This document shows, piece by piece, positions 15,817 to 25,022 of a stretch of 64,000 bases of DNA. How positions within the stretch are numbered: position 1 is the stretch's first letter; each line of letters opens with the position of its first letter. Under the pieces are notes generated by a model. It did not search any database and had not been told where the DNA came from. It saw only the letters and a program-made list of their open reading frames with translations. The stretch comes from JBGAPH01 sp046349955 (GTDB lineage: Bacteria > Planctomycetota > Planctomycetia > Pirellulales > JBGAPH01): assembly GCA_046349955.1 (NCBI GenBank), contig JAXMBI010000034.1:8828-72827 (forward strand), read 5' to 3'. Made by a program: the position numbers and the translations under genes.

Positions 15817-18441
15817 CTATTTTTTCGCCGCCAGCGAGTCCTCGAAGTGCCGCCGGGCGGCCTCCAGGGCCTCCACCAGCCGCGCTGGGTGTTTGCCGCC
15901 CGCCTGGGCCAGGTCGCGGCGGCCGCCGCCGGAACCGCCGACGATCGTCGCCGCCGACTTTACCCAGGCCCCGGCGTCGAGGCCCCGAGTTTCCAGATCG
16001 CGGCTGATCCCGGCCACCAGCAGCACCTTGTCTTCGTCCTGGCGAGTGCCCAGCATCACGGCGATGGGGGCCGCCTTTTGCCGCAGTTGGTCGATCAGCG
16101 CCCGCAAATCGTTGGGACCGGCGGAAGGAGCCTCGGCCACCACCAGCTTCACGCCCCCCAGGTCCGCCGCTCCCGCCAAGAGCTCGTCCGCCGAAAGCTG
16201 GGCCGTCTTTTGCCCGGCTGCGAGCTGCTTCTCGAGTTCCCTGACCCGCTTGGCCAAGGCGGCCACGCGCGTCGGCAACTCCGCCGGCGGGGAGCGGAGG
16301 GTCTCGGCGGCTTGGGCCAGCAGCCGCTCGTTGGCCGCCGCGCGGTCGAGCAGGCCGAGGCCCGTCACCGCGGTGATCCGCCGCGTGCCGGCCGATACGC
16401 TCTCTTCGGCCGTGATCTTCACCAGGCCGATCTGCCCCGTGCTCGACACGTGGGTGCCGCCGCACAGTTCCTTGCTGAAGTCTCCCATCGAGACCACCCG
16501 CACGTTGTCGGGGTACTTCTCGCCGAACAGCATCATCGCGCCCAGCTTGCGGGCATCGGCGATGGGCATCGTCTTCCAGGCGACCGGTTCGGCGGCCAAC
16601 ACACGGCGGTTGATGTCGCGCTCGATTTGCTCGAGCTCCTCCGGCTTGACCGAGCCGGTGTGGGTGAAGTCGAACCGCAGCAAGTCGCGATCGACCTTCG
16701 ACCCCTGCTGCTGGGCGTGTTCGCCGAGCGTCTTCTGCAGAGCGTGATGCAGGATGTGCGTGGCGCTGTGAGCGCGGCGAATGCCGTCGCGGCGGTCAGT
16801 GTCGAGCGTGGCCGTCACTGTGGCGCCCAGCTTGAGCTTGCCGGAGCGGAGATGGCCGCGGTGAAGCGTGAAGCCCGCTTCGCGCTGCGTGTCGATCACG
16901 TCGAACTCGAAGCCGTCGCCGGTGATCTTACCTGTGTCGCCAACCTGGCCGCCGCTCTCGCCGTAGAACGGCGTGCGGTCGAGAACGACGGCCACCGGCT
17001 CGGCGTGGCCGATTTCGTCGAGCTTTTCGCAAAGCTGGCCGGCCGCGATCAGCCCCACGATCTTGCCCGGAGCCGTGGTCGTTTCGTAGCCGAGGAACTC
17101 GCTGCCGTGCAGCGCCTTCTTGAGGGCATCGAGCGGGCTCGAGCCAAACAACTCGACGCGCTGGCCGGCGCCCGAGAGCTCGCCGTGCTTCTCCATTTCG
17201 CGGCGGTAGCCATCCCAGTCGAAGGTCAAGTTGTGCTCGGCCGCCAGCGTTTCGAGCAGTTCGGGCGGAAAGCCGTGGGTGGTGTACATCTCGGCGGCCT
17301 CGCCGCCCGAGACCATCAACCGGTTGTCCTTCTTCATCGACTGGAACAGGCGGTCGATGCGGTCGAGCCCGGCGTCGATCGTGGAGAAGAAGTTCGATTC
17401 TTCCTTCTCGATGACCTGCGAGACCCGCTCCACGGTCTCCTTGAGCTCCGGATACGGCTTGGCCATCTGCTGCGCCACCACCGTCACGAGCTGGTGCAGG
17501 AAGGGCGCCTTGCGGCCCATCTGCCGGCCGTCGAGCACGGCCCGGCGGAGCAGCCGCTTGATGACGTACTTCTCCTTGTTCGGGCCGGGATAGACGTTCT
17601 CATGGACCGCGAACGTGCAGGCACGCACGTGGTCGGCGATGCGCCGCAGCCGGCGGCCATCGTCGCTCGTCGGGTCATACTTGCGGCCGCACACCTCGGC
17701 CGCCGCCTCGACGATGGGGCGCAAGATGTCGATGTGGAAGTTCGTGTCGACCCCTTGCAGCACCGAGGCCATCCGCTCGAGCCCCATCCCGGTGTCGATG
17801 TTCTTGCTCGGCAACGGCCGCAGGTTGTTGGGCGGGTTGCCCACGCGGTTGAACTGCGTGAACACCAGGTTCCAAATCTCGACTTCGCGGCCGTCGTCGT
17901 GCCGGAAGAAGATTTCGCTGCAGGGCCCGCACACGCCGTCGGGGCCTTGCGTGGGGGCGCCGGCCGGCCAGAAGTTGTCGTCTTCCCCCATCCGCACGAT
18001 CCGCTCAGGCTTCACGCCGATCTCATCGCGCCAAATTGCCGCGGCCTCGTCGTCGTCGAGATAGACGCTGACCGTGAACCGCTCGGCGGGAATGCCAAAC
18101 CACTTCTTGCTGGTCAGGAGCTCCCAAGCCCAGTTGATCGCTTCGCGCTTGAAGTAGTCGCCGAAGCTGAAGTTGCCCAGCATCTCGAAGAACGTGTGGT
18201 GATAGGCAGTGCGGCCCACGTTGTCGATGTCGCCCGTGCGCAGGCACTTCTGGCAGGTGGCGGCCCGAGTGAACTCGAGCTTGCAGCGGCCGAGGAAGTG
18301 GTCTTTGAACTGGTTCATGCCGGCCGGCGTGAACAGGACCGAAGGGTCCCAGCGGGGCACGAGCACGTCGCTCGGGCGGCGCGTGCAGCCCTTGGAGACG
18401 AAGAAGTCCAAATACCGCTCGCGCAGTTCGTCGGTTTTCAT
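15817..18441 (-). CDS. alaS: Alanyl-tRNA synthetase
   Basis: Cytoplasmic class II synthetase of 874 residues that charges tRNA-Ala. The N-terminal catalytic domain includes YHHTFFEMLGNFSFGDYF, a class II signature region, and DTGMGLERMASVLQG. The middle tRNA-recognition domain is followed by the editing domain with HSATHILHHAL and CGGTHVSSTGQIG, whose His and Cys bind zinc. The C-terminal C-Ala domain (about 730-874) includes a glycine-rich GGSGGGRRDLAQAGG. All parts are intact and the length is normal. Start: ATG at 18441 (MKTDELRER), which is the usual family N-terminus; an ATG seven codons earlier is possible. Confidence 0.97.
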   Translation of the reverse strand: MKTDELRERYLDFFVSKGCTRRPSDVLVPRWDPSVLFTPAGMNQFKDHFLGRCKLEFTRAATCQKCLRTGDIDNVGRTAYHHTFFEMLGNFSFGDYFKREAINWAWELLTSKKWFGIPAERFTVSVYLDDDEAAAIWRDEIGVKPERIVRMGEDDNFWPAGAPTQGPDGVCGPCSEIFFRHDDGREVEIWNLVFTQFNRVGNPPNNLRPLPSKNIDTGMGLERMASVLQGVDTNFHIDILRPIVEAAAEVCGRKYDPTSDDGRRLRRIADHVRACTFAVHENVYPGPNKEKYVIKRLLRRAVLDGRQMGRKAPFLHQLVTVVAQQMAKPYPELKETVERVSQVIEKEESNFFSTIDAGLDRIDRLFQSMKKDNRLMVSGGEAAEMYTTHGFPPELLETLAAEHNLTFDWDGYRREMEKHGELSGAGQRVELFGSSPLDALKKALHGSEFLGYETTTAPGKIVGLIAAGQLCEKLDEIGHAEPVAVVLDRTPFYGESGGQVGDTGKITGDGFEFDVIDTQREAGFTLHRGHLRSGKLKLGATVTATLDTDRRDGIRRAHSATHILHHALQKTLGEHAQQQGSKVDRDLLRFDFTHTGSVKPEELEQIERDINRRVLAAEPVAWKTMPIADARKLGAMMLFGEKYPDNVRVVSMGDFSKELCGGTHVSSTGQIGLVKITAEESVSAGTRRITAVTGLGLLDRAAANERLLAQAAETLRSPPAELPTRVAALAKRVRELEKQLAAGQKTAQLSADELLAGAADLGGVKLVVAEAPSAGPNDLRALIDQLRQKAAPIAVMLGTRQDEDKVLLVAGISRDLETRGLDAGAWVKSAATIVGGSGGGRRDLAQAGGKHPARLVEALEAARRHFEDSLAAKK

Positions 18442-18731
18442 GCTGAGATCTGGTTTGGGCAAACCGGGGGACGTGGGCAGAACGGCAAGGAGACGTTCGG
18501 CCGAAGGTGTTCCAAGGCGATTCGCAGCGTCGATTGAGGCTGCCGGAACGCGGATCGCCCATCTTATCGGCCAAAAGCGAGCGGGACTAGACGGAGGCTG
18601 ACCCTCCTACCAGCGAAACCGGCCTTGTCGGCAAGGGGTGGGCCCCGGTAGTGTCCCCGTCCACACGGCGGGTTGGGCGCGGACCCCAACTCGTTCGAGG
18701 CGCTCGAGCGAGACCGGCAGTGCTCCTTTCC

Positions 18732-19544
18732 ATGTCGCAAACTCACGGCTGCGTCGTCGTCCCTTGCTACAACGAGGAGCGGCGTTTGGACCTTGCACAG
18801 CTTGCCGACTTCATCCGCCGCCAGTCGGCTATCGATTTGTTGCTGGTGAACGATGGCAGCCGCGACCAAACCGGCGCTCTCCTCGCCCGGCTGCAGGCCG
18901 AGTTCCCTCGCCGGGTCCAGTTGCTGCCGCTCTCTCCCAATCGCGGCAAGGCCGAGGCCGTTCGCCGCGGGTTGCTGGCCGCGCTCGAGGCGCGACCCAA
19001 GTTTGTGGGCTATCTCGACGCCGATCTGGCGGCGCCCTGCTCGGCGGTCGAGAGGTTGAGCGAAGTCCTCGATCGCTGCCCGGAGATCGAAATCGCCCTT
19101 GGCATCCGGCTGCCGCTGCTGGGGCACAGCATCGAACGCACGGTGCTGCGCAACCAGACGGGGCGGTTGGCCAGCGCCCTGTGCGCTGCCACGCTCGGCG
19201 TGTCGATCCGCGACACCCAGTGCGGCGCCAAGTTGTTCCGGACGACGCCCGGCTTGGAACGGGCGCTGGCCGAGCCGTTTTGCGTCAACTGGATGTTCGA
19301 CGTGGAACTGTTGGCGCGGTGCATCGCGGCGTTTCCGGAGGGCGTTTCGCCCGGCAGCGCGATCTACGAGCTGCCGCTCGATCGCTGGCACGACGTGCAG
19401 GGCTCGAAGCTCCGCTGGATCGACGGCCCGCGTTCGGTGCTCGAACTGGCCCGCCTCTGGCGCCGCTATCGCTGGGGCGCGGCGCGGCACGCGACGCCCG
19501 CAGCCCGACCGCAGGAAGCCCCCTCACGGCGGCGCGCGGCCTAG
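18732..19544 (+). CDS. Family 2 glycosyltransferase, polyprenyl-phosphate sugar synthase-like
   Basis: A 270-residue GT-A enzyme that probably transfers a sugar from a nucleotide donor to a polyprenyl phosphate. Motifs: VVVPCYNEERRL at the N-terminus, LLVNDGSRD, GYLDADLAAP with the metal-binding DxD, and SIRDTQCGAKLFR, typical of dolichyl-phosphate glucose/mannose synthases. A membrane segment is not evident. ATG 18732 (MSQTHGCVVV) is chosen over an open upstream extension. Its stop lies 24 bp from the stop of the convergent GT39-like gene, whose product would use a polyprenyl-linked donor; a shared pathway is an inference. Confidence 0.87.
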   Translation: MSQTHGCVVVPCYNEERRLDLAQLADFIRRQSAIDLLLVNDGSRDQTGALLARLQAEFPRRVQLLPLSPNRGKAEAVRRGLLAALEARPKFVGYLDADLAAPCSAVERLSEVLDRCPEIEIALGIRLPLLGHSIERTVLRNQTGRLASALCAATLGVSIRDTQCGAKLFRTTPGLERALAEPFCVNWMFDVELLARCIAAFPEGVSPGSAIYELPLDRWHDVQGSKLRWIDGPRSVLELARLWRRYRWGAARHATPAARPQEAPSRRRAA

Positions 19545-19568
19545 GGAGGCGCCGGACGTCTTAGCCGT

Positions 19569-21311
19569 TTAGCGTCGCTGGCCGCCGGACGGCAAGCGGT
19601 CGGCCCAGGCCTGATTGGCCGTTGGCGGAAAGTTGCAAACCGCGACCACGTCTTCGCGAGTGTAGAGGTCGTACTGTCGACCCACGACGCGGCACTCCGC
19701 CTTCACCTCAGGCGCCAGGGCCTGCCACTTTTGCTCAGGCAGCAACACACAGAGGGGCGCCGGCTGCTCGAGCAACTCGCGCGCGGCGTCGGTTCCGGGC
19801 AGCCGCAGCAGTACCGGGCCAAAGTAGTAGACCAGGCTCGGCTGAAAGTACCCCACACTGGCCAAGTGAACGGTCCGGCCGGCCGAGTGCTGTTGGACTG
19901 CCGAGGCCAAGCCCCGCGGCGCCTTGAGGCGTTCGACGTGCTGCGGCGGACCGGCCGCCAACAGAGCCACAAACGCCAGCGCGCCCAGCCACAGGACGCC
20001 GAGCGTCGCCGTGCGCTGGCCACGCGCTCGCATTACGAGCGCAATGCTCGCCGCGGCCGGCAGCGCAAGCGCCGCGAGCGACCAGACGGCCAGCCCGGGA
20101 ATGACGTCAATCTTTCCCCACGGCAGGCGAATCGCTCCTCCGGCTACAAGTAGGCCGACTGCCGCGACCGCGCCCACCAGTGCATAGGCGCCCAACGCGA
20201 CCCATTCCACGGCCAAGGCGGGGGCAATGAGCCGCCGGCGCCAGCGTTCGAGAAAGCGGGCCGTCAGAATCGCCAGCGGCGGGTAGAGCGGGAACACGTA
20301 ATGCGGCAACTGTGTGGCCGCCAGCGAAAAGAACACGAGGTAGGTGATCGTCCAAGAGATCAAAAAGCGATAGGCATTGCGCCCGGCGAGCGTGTCCTCG
20401 GTTGCGGTCGACCCAGTCGACCCGATTGCCGCGCTCCGTCGGAACGCCGCCTGCAGCGAGGCCACGAGCACCGCCAGCAGCACCAAGTTCCACGGCGAGT
20501 AGAACACGAGGATGCCGATCGCCTGATAGAACACCGTACCGCGATGATTCTGCAGCGGCGAAACGAACCGGCCCACGTTGTGCGTGCCGAAGAACTCACG
20601 GAAGAAGGCGTAGTCGGTCTGGATCGCAACGGCGACATACCACGGGGCGGCAACCAGCAGCGACACGCCGATGCCCAGCCAAATCGAGCGGCGGGCCAGC
20701 AAGCCGAATTGCCCATTCCAGACGGCGTAGAGGGCCACCGTCAGGCCGGGCAGAACGATCCCCACCGGCCCCTTGGTCAGCATGGCGAGCCCGGTGAGCA
20801 CGCCCGCCGCGGCATGCCAGGCAAGGGCGCTCTCGCCGGTGAGCCCCTTCCAGAAGCAGAGCAACGAGCCGACCGTGAACAGCACGAGCGGCATGTCGGG
20901 CGTCGCCGCGTGCGCCTGCAAGCAGAACTCCACGCAGGTGGCCAGGATCAAAGCCGAGCCCAGGGCCGTGGCGCGGTCGAACATGCCGCGGGCGAGCTCG
21001 TACACGAGGACCAGCGTGGCCAAAGCGGCCAGCACTGTCGGCAGACGGGCCGCGAATTCGTTGTTGCCCAAGAGGCTGAACGACGCCATCTGCGTCCAGT
21101 AGAGCAGCGGCGGCTTTTCGCTGAAAAGCTGGCCGTTGAAGGTGGGGCGGACCCAATCGCCGGCTGCTAGCATCTCTTGCGAGACCGCGCAGTAATAGCC
21201 TTCGTCGCGGTCCCAAAGGCTGGTGGCGCCGAGCGTGGGCAGTGCGATCAGAACGAGCGTAGCGGCGATCAGCGAATAGTCGACGACGCGGTCGGCGACG
21301 CGAGGGATCAT
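19569..21311 (-). CDS. GT39/ArnT-like membrane glycosyltransferase
   Basis: Polytopic membrane protein of 580 residues, related to PMT/ArnT glycosyltransferases that move a sugar from a polyprenyl phosphate carrier to protein or lipid on the outer face of the membrane. The first extracellular loop contains SLWDRDEGYYCAVSQEM, with the DE motif essential in the family, and FSEKPPLLYW. About 12 hydrophobic helices follow, then a soluble C-terminal domain of about 130 residues. The start is the ATG of MIPRVADRV, directly before the first helix; 11 upstream codons are open. The acceptor is unknown. Confidence 0.88.
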   Translation of the reverse strand: MIPRVADRVVDYSLIAATLVLIALPTLGATSLWDRDEGYYCAVSQEMLAAGDWVRPTFNGQLFSEKPPLLYWTQMASFSLLGNNEFAARLPTVLAALATLVLVYELARGMFDRATALGSALILATCVEFCLQAHAATPDMPLVLFTVGSLLCFWKGLTGESALAWHAAAGVLTGLAMLTKGPVGIVLPGLTVALYAVWNGQFGLLARRSIWLGIGVSLLVAAPWYVAVAIQTDYAFFREFFGTHNVGRFVSPLQNHRGTVFYQAIGILVFYSPWNLVLLAVLVASLQAAFRRSAAIGSTGSTATEDTLAGRNAYRFLISWTITYLVFFSLAATQLPHYVFPLYPPLAILTARFLERWRRRLIAPALAVEWVALGAYALVGAVAAVGLLVAGGAIRLPWGKIDVIPGLAVWSLAALALPAAASIALVMRARGQRTATLGVLWLGALAFVALLAAGPPQHVERLKAPRGLASAVQQHSAGRTVHLASVGYFQPSLVYYFGPVLLRLPGTDAARELLEQPAPLCVLLPEQKWQALAPEVKAECRVVGRQYDLYTREDVVAVCNFPPTANQAWADRLPSGGQRR

Positions 21312-21538
21312 GCACAGACTCGGCAAGGTCGGCAGGGGCGACACGGATCGACCAGTCGTGAGTCGATCAACGAGCCCAATTCGAGCCCGTAAGTCTGGCT
21401 TCGGCCGCCTGGTGTGTCGAGTTGAACTTTAGCGTTTCCTTACGGCTTTTAGATAGACCAGAGTCTGATCTGCTGGGGCCTTGCGTCTTCTGGGCAACCC
21501 AGGAGCTTCCGGTTCGTGTAAGCGTGCGTGTTCGCCCC

Positions 21539-22132
21539 CTAACGCAACGCCAACGGCCCGCGCCGCTCATACTCGAGTTCGCGCTCGACGAGCCGGGCGA
21601 TGTCGCGGCCGGCGAATCGCTCGGTGAGCCAGAGCGCCAAATCGAGCCCCGAAGTGACGCCCCCCGCGGAGACGATGTCTCCGTCGTCGACCACGCGGGC
21701 ATCCACGAGCACCGCGCCCGTCTGCCGCAGATCGTCGAGGGCCTGATGATGTGTGGTGGCGCGACGCCCGCGGAGGATTCCTGCCGCCGCCAGCAGCACG
21801 GCGCCTGTGCAGACCGAGGCGACAATCGAGCCGCTGCGGTGGAGTTCGGCAATGCGAGCCGGCAGTTCGCCGCGCGCCACTTCCGCGCGCACGCCGGTTC
21901 CGCCACGTACCCAGCCTCCGCCGGGTACGATCAGCAGATCGGGCTGCCCCAGCTTGGCCTCAACCGCGACCTTCAAGCCGTGATTGCCGGCAACCGTGGT
22001 CGGCGACGGCGCGACGAGCCGCACCGCGAAATCGGCGCCGGCAGCCGCGGCGTTTTGCAGCACCTCGAAGGGGGCGATGGCATCGAGTTCGTCGAAGCCG
22101 GGGAAGAGAACGATTTCGATGTTGAGGGGCAT
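21539..22132 (-). CDS. DJ-1/PfpI family protein, isonitrile hydratase-like
   Basis: A 197-residue protein of the DJ-1/PfpI superfamily. The nucleophile elbow ASVCTGAVLLAAAG places Cys108 and Thr109, and Asp17 lies in FDELDAIAPFEV. These match the Asp17/Cys/Thr arrangement known in isonitrile hydratase (InhA) and the N-terminal domain of GlxA-type AraC regulators. There is no C-terminal AraC helix-turn-helix, so this is the stand-alone enzyme form. The stretch ILRGRRATTHHQALDDL is also typical. The substrate is unproven. It is transcribed in the same direction as the dockerin protein gene, 42 bp downstream of it. Confidence 0.87.
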   Translation of the reverse strand: MPLNIEIVLFPGFDELDAIAPFEVLQNAAAAGADFAVRLVAPSPTTVAGNHGLKVAVEAKLGQPDLLIVPGGGWVRGGTGVRAEVARGELPARIAELHRSGSIVASVCTGAVLLAAAGILRGRRATTHHQALDDLRQTGAVLVDARVVDDGDIVSAGGVTSGLDLALWLTERFAGRDIARLVERELEYERRGPLALR

Positions 22133-22174
22133 GGGGCGCCAGTCGATGCTTGCTAGAGGTGATGCCCCAGCATT

Positions 22175-24151
22175 CTAGCGATCCCCGTCCCCCTCCGGCT
22201 TGCCGTTTCGCTGATCCCACGCCCAACGCAGCCAACCGAGGTCGCGAACATCGACTGCGGCGGTTGCCTGCGGCGCGACGGCTAGCGCCCCAGGAACTCC
22301 GATTTCGGCCACGACGGAAGTGCGTCCAAAGTTCTGCTTGAGCAGTCCGAAGTCGGCGAGGTCGACATCAGCGTCGCCGTCGAGGTCGCCTTGCGCCAGG
22401 GTTGCGTTCTTTGCTCCGAAGTGCGCTTTAAGAGCGCCGAAGTCGCCCAGGTCGACTCGGCCATCGAGATTCGCGTCCCCGAACAGTGCGTCAACGGCGA
22501 TGAGCACGTCGGTCTCGGGACTGTATTCGAACAGATCGAAGGCTCGGTAGGTGAAGCGGTCAATCCCACGGAACCCCGGCTTTGGCGCGTAGGTAAAGCC
22601 GCCGTCGGAAAGGAGCTGAACCAGGCCCTGACCCGGGCTTGCGACAAGCTCCGTCGAGAGAAGGGGAAAGTCTGGGTCGCTATCGTTGACCAACAAGCCG
22701 ATTTCAGCCGCAACAACTTGGGGTCCTGAGCCAAGCAATTCGTAGTGATCGGGCATTGCTTGAGGGGGATCGTTGACGAACGTCATCGACAACGACACTT
22801 TCTTTTCGGCCGAGCGCACTGGCCCATCAACGACAACAAAGCCGAATTCGTCTGGGCCGAAGTAATCTGGATCAGGCGTATAGATGAATTGCCCATTCCA
22901 GTTTAGTTGCAGTTGTCCGTGCTGCGGCGGCGTCGCCAACTCCGCACGCAACTGCGTCGAATCTCCGTCGTAAGCGTTTGCCAACAGCGAAGGCCAGGCG
23001 CCGTTGCCCGTGGTGATGGGGTAGTCCTCGAACGTGGAGTAGTTGCGGATCGAGATTTCGAGCGGATACTCGTCGAGGCCAACCTTGAAAACGATTCGAG
23101 CGGCATTCGACGCTCCGTCGGCGGTATGCAGACGATAGGCAACGACATCGAGCCCCGTGAAATCGGGGGCAGGCGTGTAGGTGATCGAGCCGTCGGCTTG
23201 TACGACGACCGTACCGTGCGCCGGGGCCGAAACAATGTCGAACGTGACGGTCGCGCGACCATAGCGATCGTTGAACAAATACCCTGCCGCCTCGACCGAT
23301 CGCGGCAAGCCTACGGCGACCTGGAAGAGATCGTCGCCAGCAAACGGCGTCACCGCCTCGGTCGTCTCGACCGAGTACCCGCCATAGCCGGCCAAGTCTG
23401 CGACGTCATTCCACCAGAAGGTGGTCTCCCCCCAGCCCAAGGTCTCCAGAAAATCCTCGTCGCCGGCGCCGACCCAGTTATTCGGCTCCCCAGGCATCCA
23501 TTGGTCATAGTCGAAGGGCTCGCCGGTGATCCAACGCCAGCCTCCAGCCGGCTCGGCAAAGTCCGGTGCGGTCCGATCTTGATAACCGCCGAGCCACGCA
23601 TTGCTTTGCGACGCGCGAAGCCGAAGAATCGCGTCGGCCTCTGCCTGAGATGTGATCGTGGCTAAATGGCTGCCGACTCCATCAAACTCAACGAATGACG
23701 CAGCATCGCGCGCGTCGGCCCAAGGAAGTCGCTCGCCCACCACCGCATAGGCTTTGCCGTTGCCGCCGAACTCCCGACTCCAAATATCGAAGTTGCTGCT
23801 GGCCTTCGTAGTGACGAGTACGGTCGCCGGCTGGGAGGCCTCGCCTCCTGCGTAAGCGCGATATACGAAAGAGTCTTCGCCAACAAAGCCGCGATTGGGC
23901 AGATAGCGAAATCCGCCATCTGGGGCGAGCGCAACCGCCCCGTGTCGAGGCGCGGCAACGAGCAACACAGACAACTCATCGCCGTCGGCATCATAGTCGT
24001 TGGCCAGCACGCCTGGCTCGGAGACCAGCATTTCGCCGGCCAGCACCGTGTACTTGTCGTCCACGGCCACCGGAGCGGCGGCCAGCAGCCGGCGGTCTTC
24101 GAGCGCTTCGAAAGGCCGCCGAACGAAAGTGCCAAACCGCCGCGCCCGCAT
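22175..24151 (-). CDS. Large surface protein: LEPR-type N-terminus, cadherin-like repeats, C-type lectin and dockerin
   Basis: A 658-residue exported protein. The N-terminus carries FEALEDRRLLAAA, the LEPR-XLL signature of planctomycete extracellular proteins. It is followed by Big/VCBS-type cadherin-like repeats with VANDYDADGDEL-like motifs, a C-type lectin fold at about 120-260 (NAWLGGYQD, GEPNNWVG, WWNDVAD), and further tandem repeats ending about 550. A type I dockerin follows at about 556-609 with two Ca2+-binding loops, GDANLDGRVDLGDFGALK and GDLDGDADVDLADFGLLK, and then a 49-residue tail. No PEP-CTERM tail is present. Function is probably carbohydrate or surface binding; no enzyme domain is visible. 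It follows infC by 107 bp in the same direction. Confidence 0.85.
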   Translation of the reverse strand: MRARRFGTFVRRPFEALEDRRLLAAAPVAVDDKYTVLAGEMLVSEPGVLANDYDADGDELSVLLVAAPRHGAVALAPDGGFRYLPNRGFVGEDSFVYRAYAGGEASQPATVLVTTKASSNFDIWSREFGGNGKAYAVVGERLPWADARDAASFVEFDGVGSHLATITSQAEADAILRLRASQSNAWLGGYQDRTAPDFAEPAGGWRWITGEPFDYDQWMPGEPNNWVGAGDEDFLETLGWGETTFWWNDVADLAGYGGYSVETTEAVTPFAGDDLFQVAVGLPRSVEAAGYLFNDRYGRATVTFDIVSAPAHGTVVVQADGSITYTPAPDFTGLDVVAYRLHTADGASNAARIVFKVGLDEYPLEISIRNYSTFEDYPITTGNGAWPSLLANAYDGDSTQLRAELATPPQHGQLQLNWNGQFIYTPDPDYFGPDEFGFVVVDGPVRSAEKKVSLSMTFVNDPPQAMPDHYELLGSGPQVVAAEIGLLVNDSDPDFPLLSTELVASPGQGLVQLLSDGGFTYAPKPGFRGIDRFTYRAFDLFEYSPETDVLIAVDALFGDANLDGRVDLGDFGALKAHFGAKNATLAQGDLDGDADVDLADFGLLKQNFGRTSVVAEIGVPGALAVAPQATAAVDVRDLGWLRWAWDQRNGKPEGDGDR

Positions 24152-24258
24152 AGAGAATCACTCAGCCCGCCAGGTTCCAGACCAATCGACTAGTATAGTC
24201 GGAACGCGGCGGATCACGAACAAATGGCGCGGGCCGGTTTACACCCGGCAACGAGCGG

Positions 24259-24759
24259 CTATTTCGGCGCGAGCGTGCAGATGATGCGTTTGCCCTGCTG
24301 CTGCGGCGTTTGCTCCACCTTGCCGATGTCGGCGAGCTGCTCGAGCACGTGGTCGACGACCTTGCGGCCTTCTTCGATGTGCGCGAGCTCGCGGCCCCGA
24401 AACACCACGGTCACGATCACCTTGTCTTTGTGCTCCAGGAAGTGACGGGCCTGGTTCACCTTGACCAAGATGTCGTGCTCGCCCGTGCGCGGGCGAACGC
24501 GGATCTCTTTGATCTTCGTCTGGTGGGCGTGCTGCTTGTGCTGCTTCTTCTTTTGCTGGTATTTGAACTTGCCGAAGTCCATGATTCGGCACACTGGCGG
24601 GCGCTCGTTGGGAGCGACTTCCACCAGGTCCAGATCCGCTTCGCGAGCCAGCCCCATGGCCTGCTCGGTGGGGATGATGCCCAACTGCGAGCCGTCGGCC
24701 CCAATGACCCGGACCGGGGAGATCCGGATCTGCTCGTTGATGCGCTGATTGCGTTCGAT
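24259..24759 (-). CDS. infC: Translation initiation factor IF-3, apparent AUC start
   Basis: A 166-residue protein that binds the 30S subunit and controls start-codon and initiator-tRNA selection. The N-domain contains RINEQIRISPVRVIGADG and the linker/C-domain FGKFKYQQKKKQ, KEIRVRPRTGEHD and VTVVFRGRE, all typical of IF-3. The first NTG codon in frame (TTG at 24684) would delete the conserved N-terminal segment. No ATG, GTG or TTG occurs in frame for about 30 codons upstream of the conserved region. I therefore start at ATC (24757-24759), which has GAGGGA 7 bases upstream. Non-canonical AUU/AUC starts are a known feature of infC and underlie autoregulation. thrS lies upstream, as in many bacteria, but rpmI and rplT do not follow. 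Confidence 0.9.
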   Translation of the reverse strand: MERNQRINEQIRISPVRVIGADGSQLGIIPTEQAMGLAREADLDLVEVAPNERPPVCRIMDFGKFKYQQKKKQHKQHAHQTKIKEIRVRPRTGEHDILVKVNQARHFLEHKDKVIVTVVFRGRELAHIEEGRKVVDHVLEQLADIGKVEQTPQQQGKRIICTLAPK

Positions 24760-24766
24760 GGCGTTG

Positions 24767-24772
24767 TCCCTC
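24767..24772 (-). promoter_or_regulatory. Shine-Dalgarno site that decides the infC start
   Basis: GAGGGA on the minus strand is separated by 7 bases from the ATC triplet that begins IERNQRINEQ. No comparable site precedes other in-frame non-standard codons (ATT or CTG slightly upstream). Confidence 0.6.
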
Positions 24773-24921
24773 AGGGTTTTGAGAATCGCGTCACTTTGTT
24801 GGGAGAAGGAAAGTTCTAGTAAAACACCAGACTCGTGCCTAAGTATCGGCCGTAAACCCGGCCCAAGTCAACCGGACAGGCCAACTTAGGGTTTGCCGCA
24901 CGGGGCCCGGCGCGATCGGGC

Positions 24922-25007
24922 GTAGGTTATGCTTCAGCATATCCGGACGCAGGCTGACCCCGGCAAAGTCTTGGGCGTGGTCGTCGTTATGCTGAAGCAT
25001 AACCTAC
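24922..25007. repeat. Inverted repeat with 20-base perfect arms between thrS and infC
   Basis: The left arm is GTAGGTTATGCTTCAGCATA (24922-24941) and its exact complement ends at 25007. Each arm is itself a small hairpin (TATGCT-TC-AGCATA). A further copy of the arm lies at 46926-46946. The element begins 15 bases after the thrS stop and could separate thrS from infC transcription. Confidence 0.8.
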
Positions 25008-25022
25008 CTGCGGCCTGTCCAA

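Noticed and set aside
14473..18537. A 1354-codon open frame on the + strand opposite alaS and the coiled-coil gene
   Set aside because: It is antisense to two well-supported genes and has low-complexity, non-family composition, as expected from GC-rich codon use.
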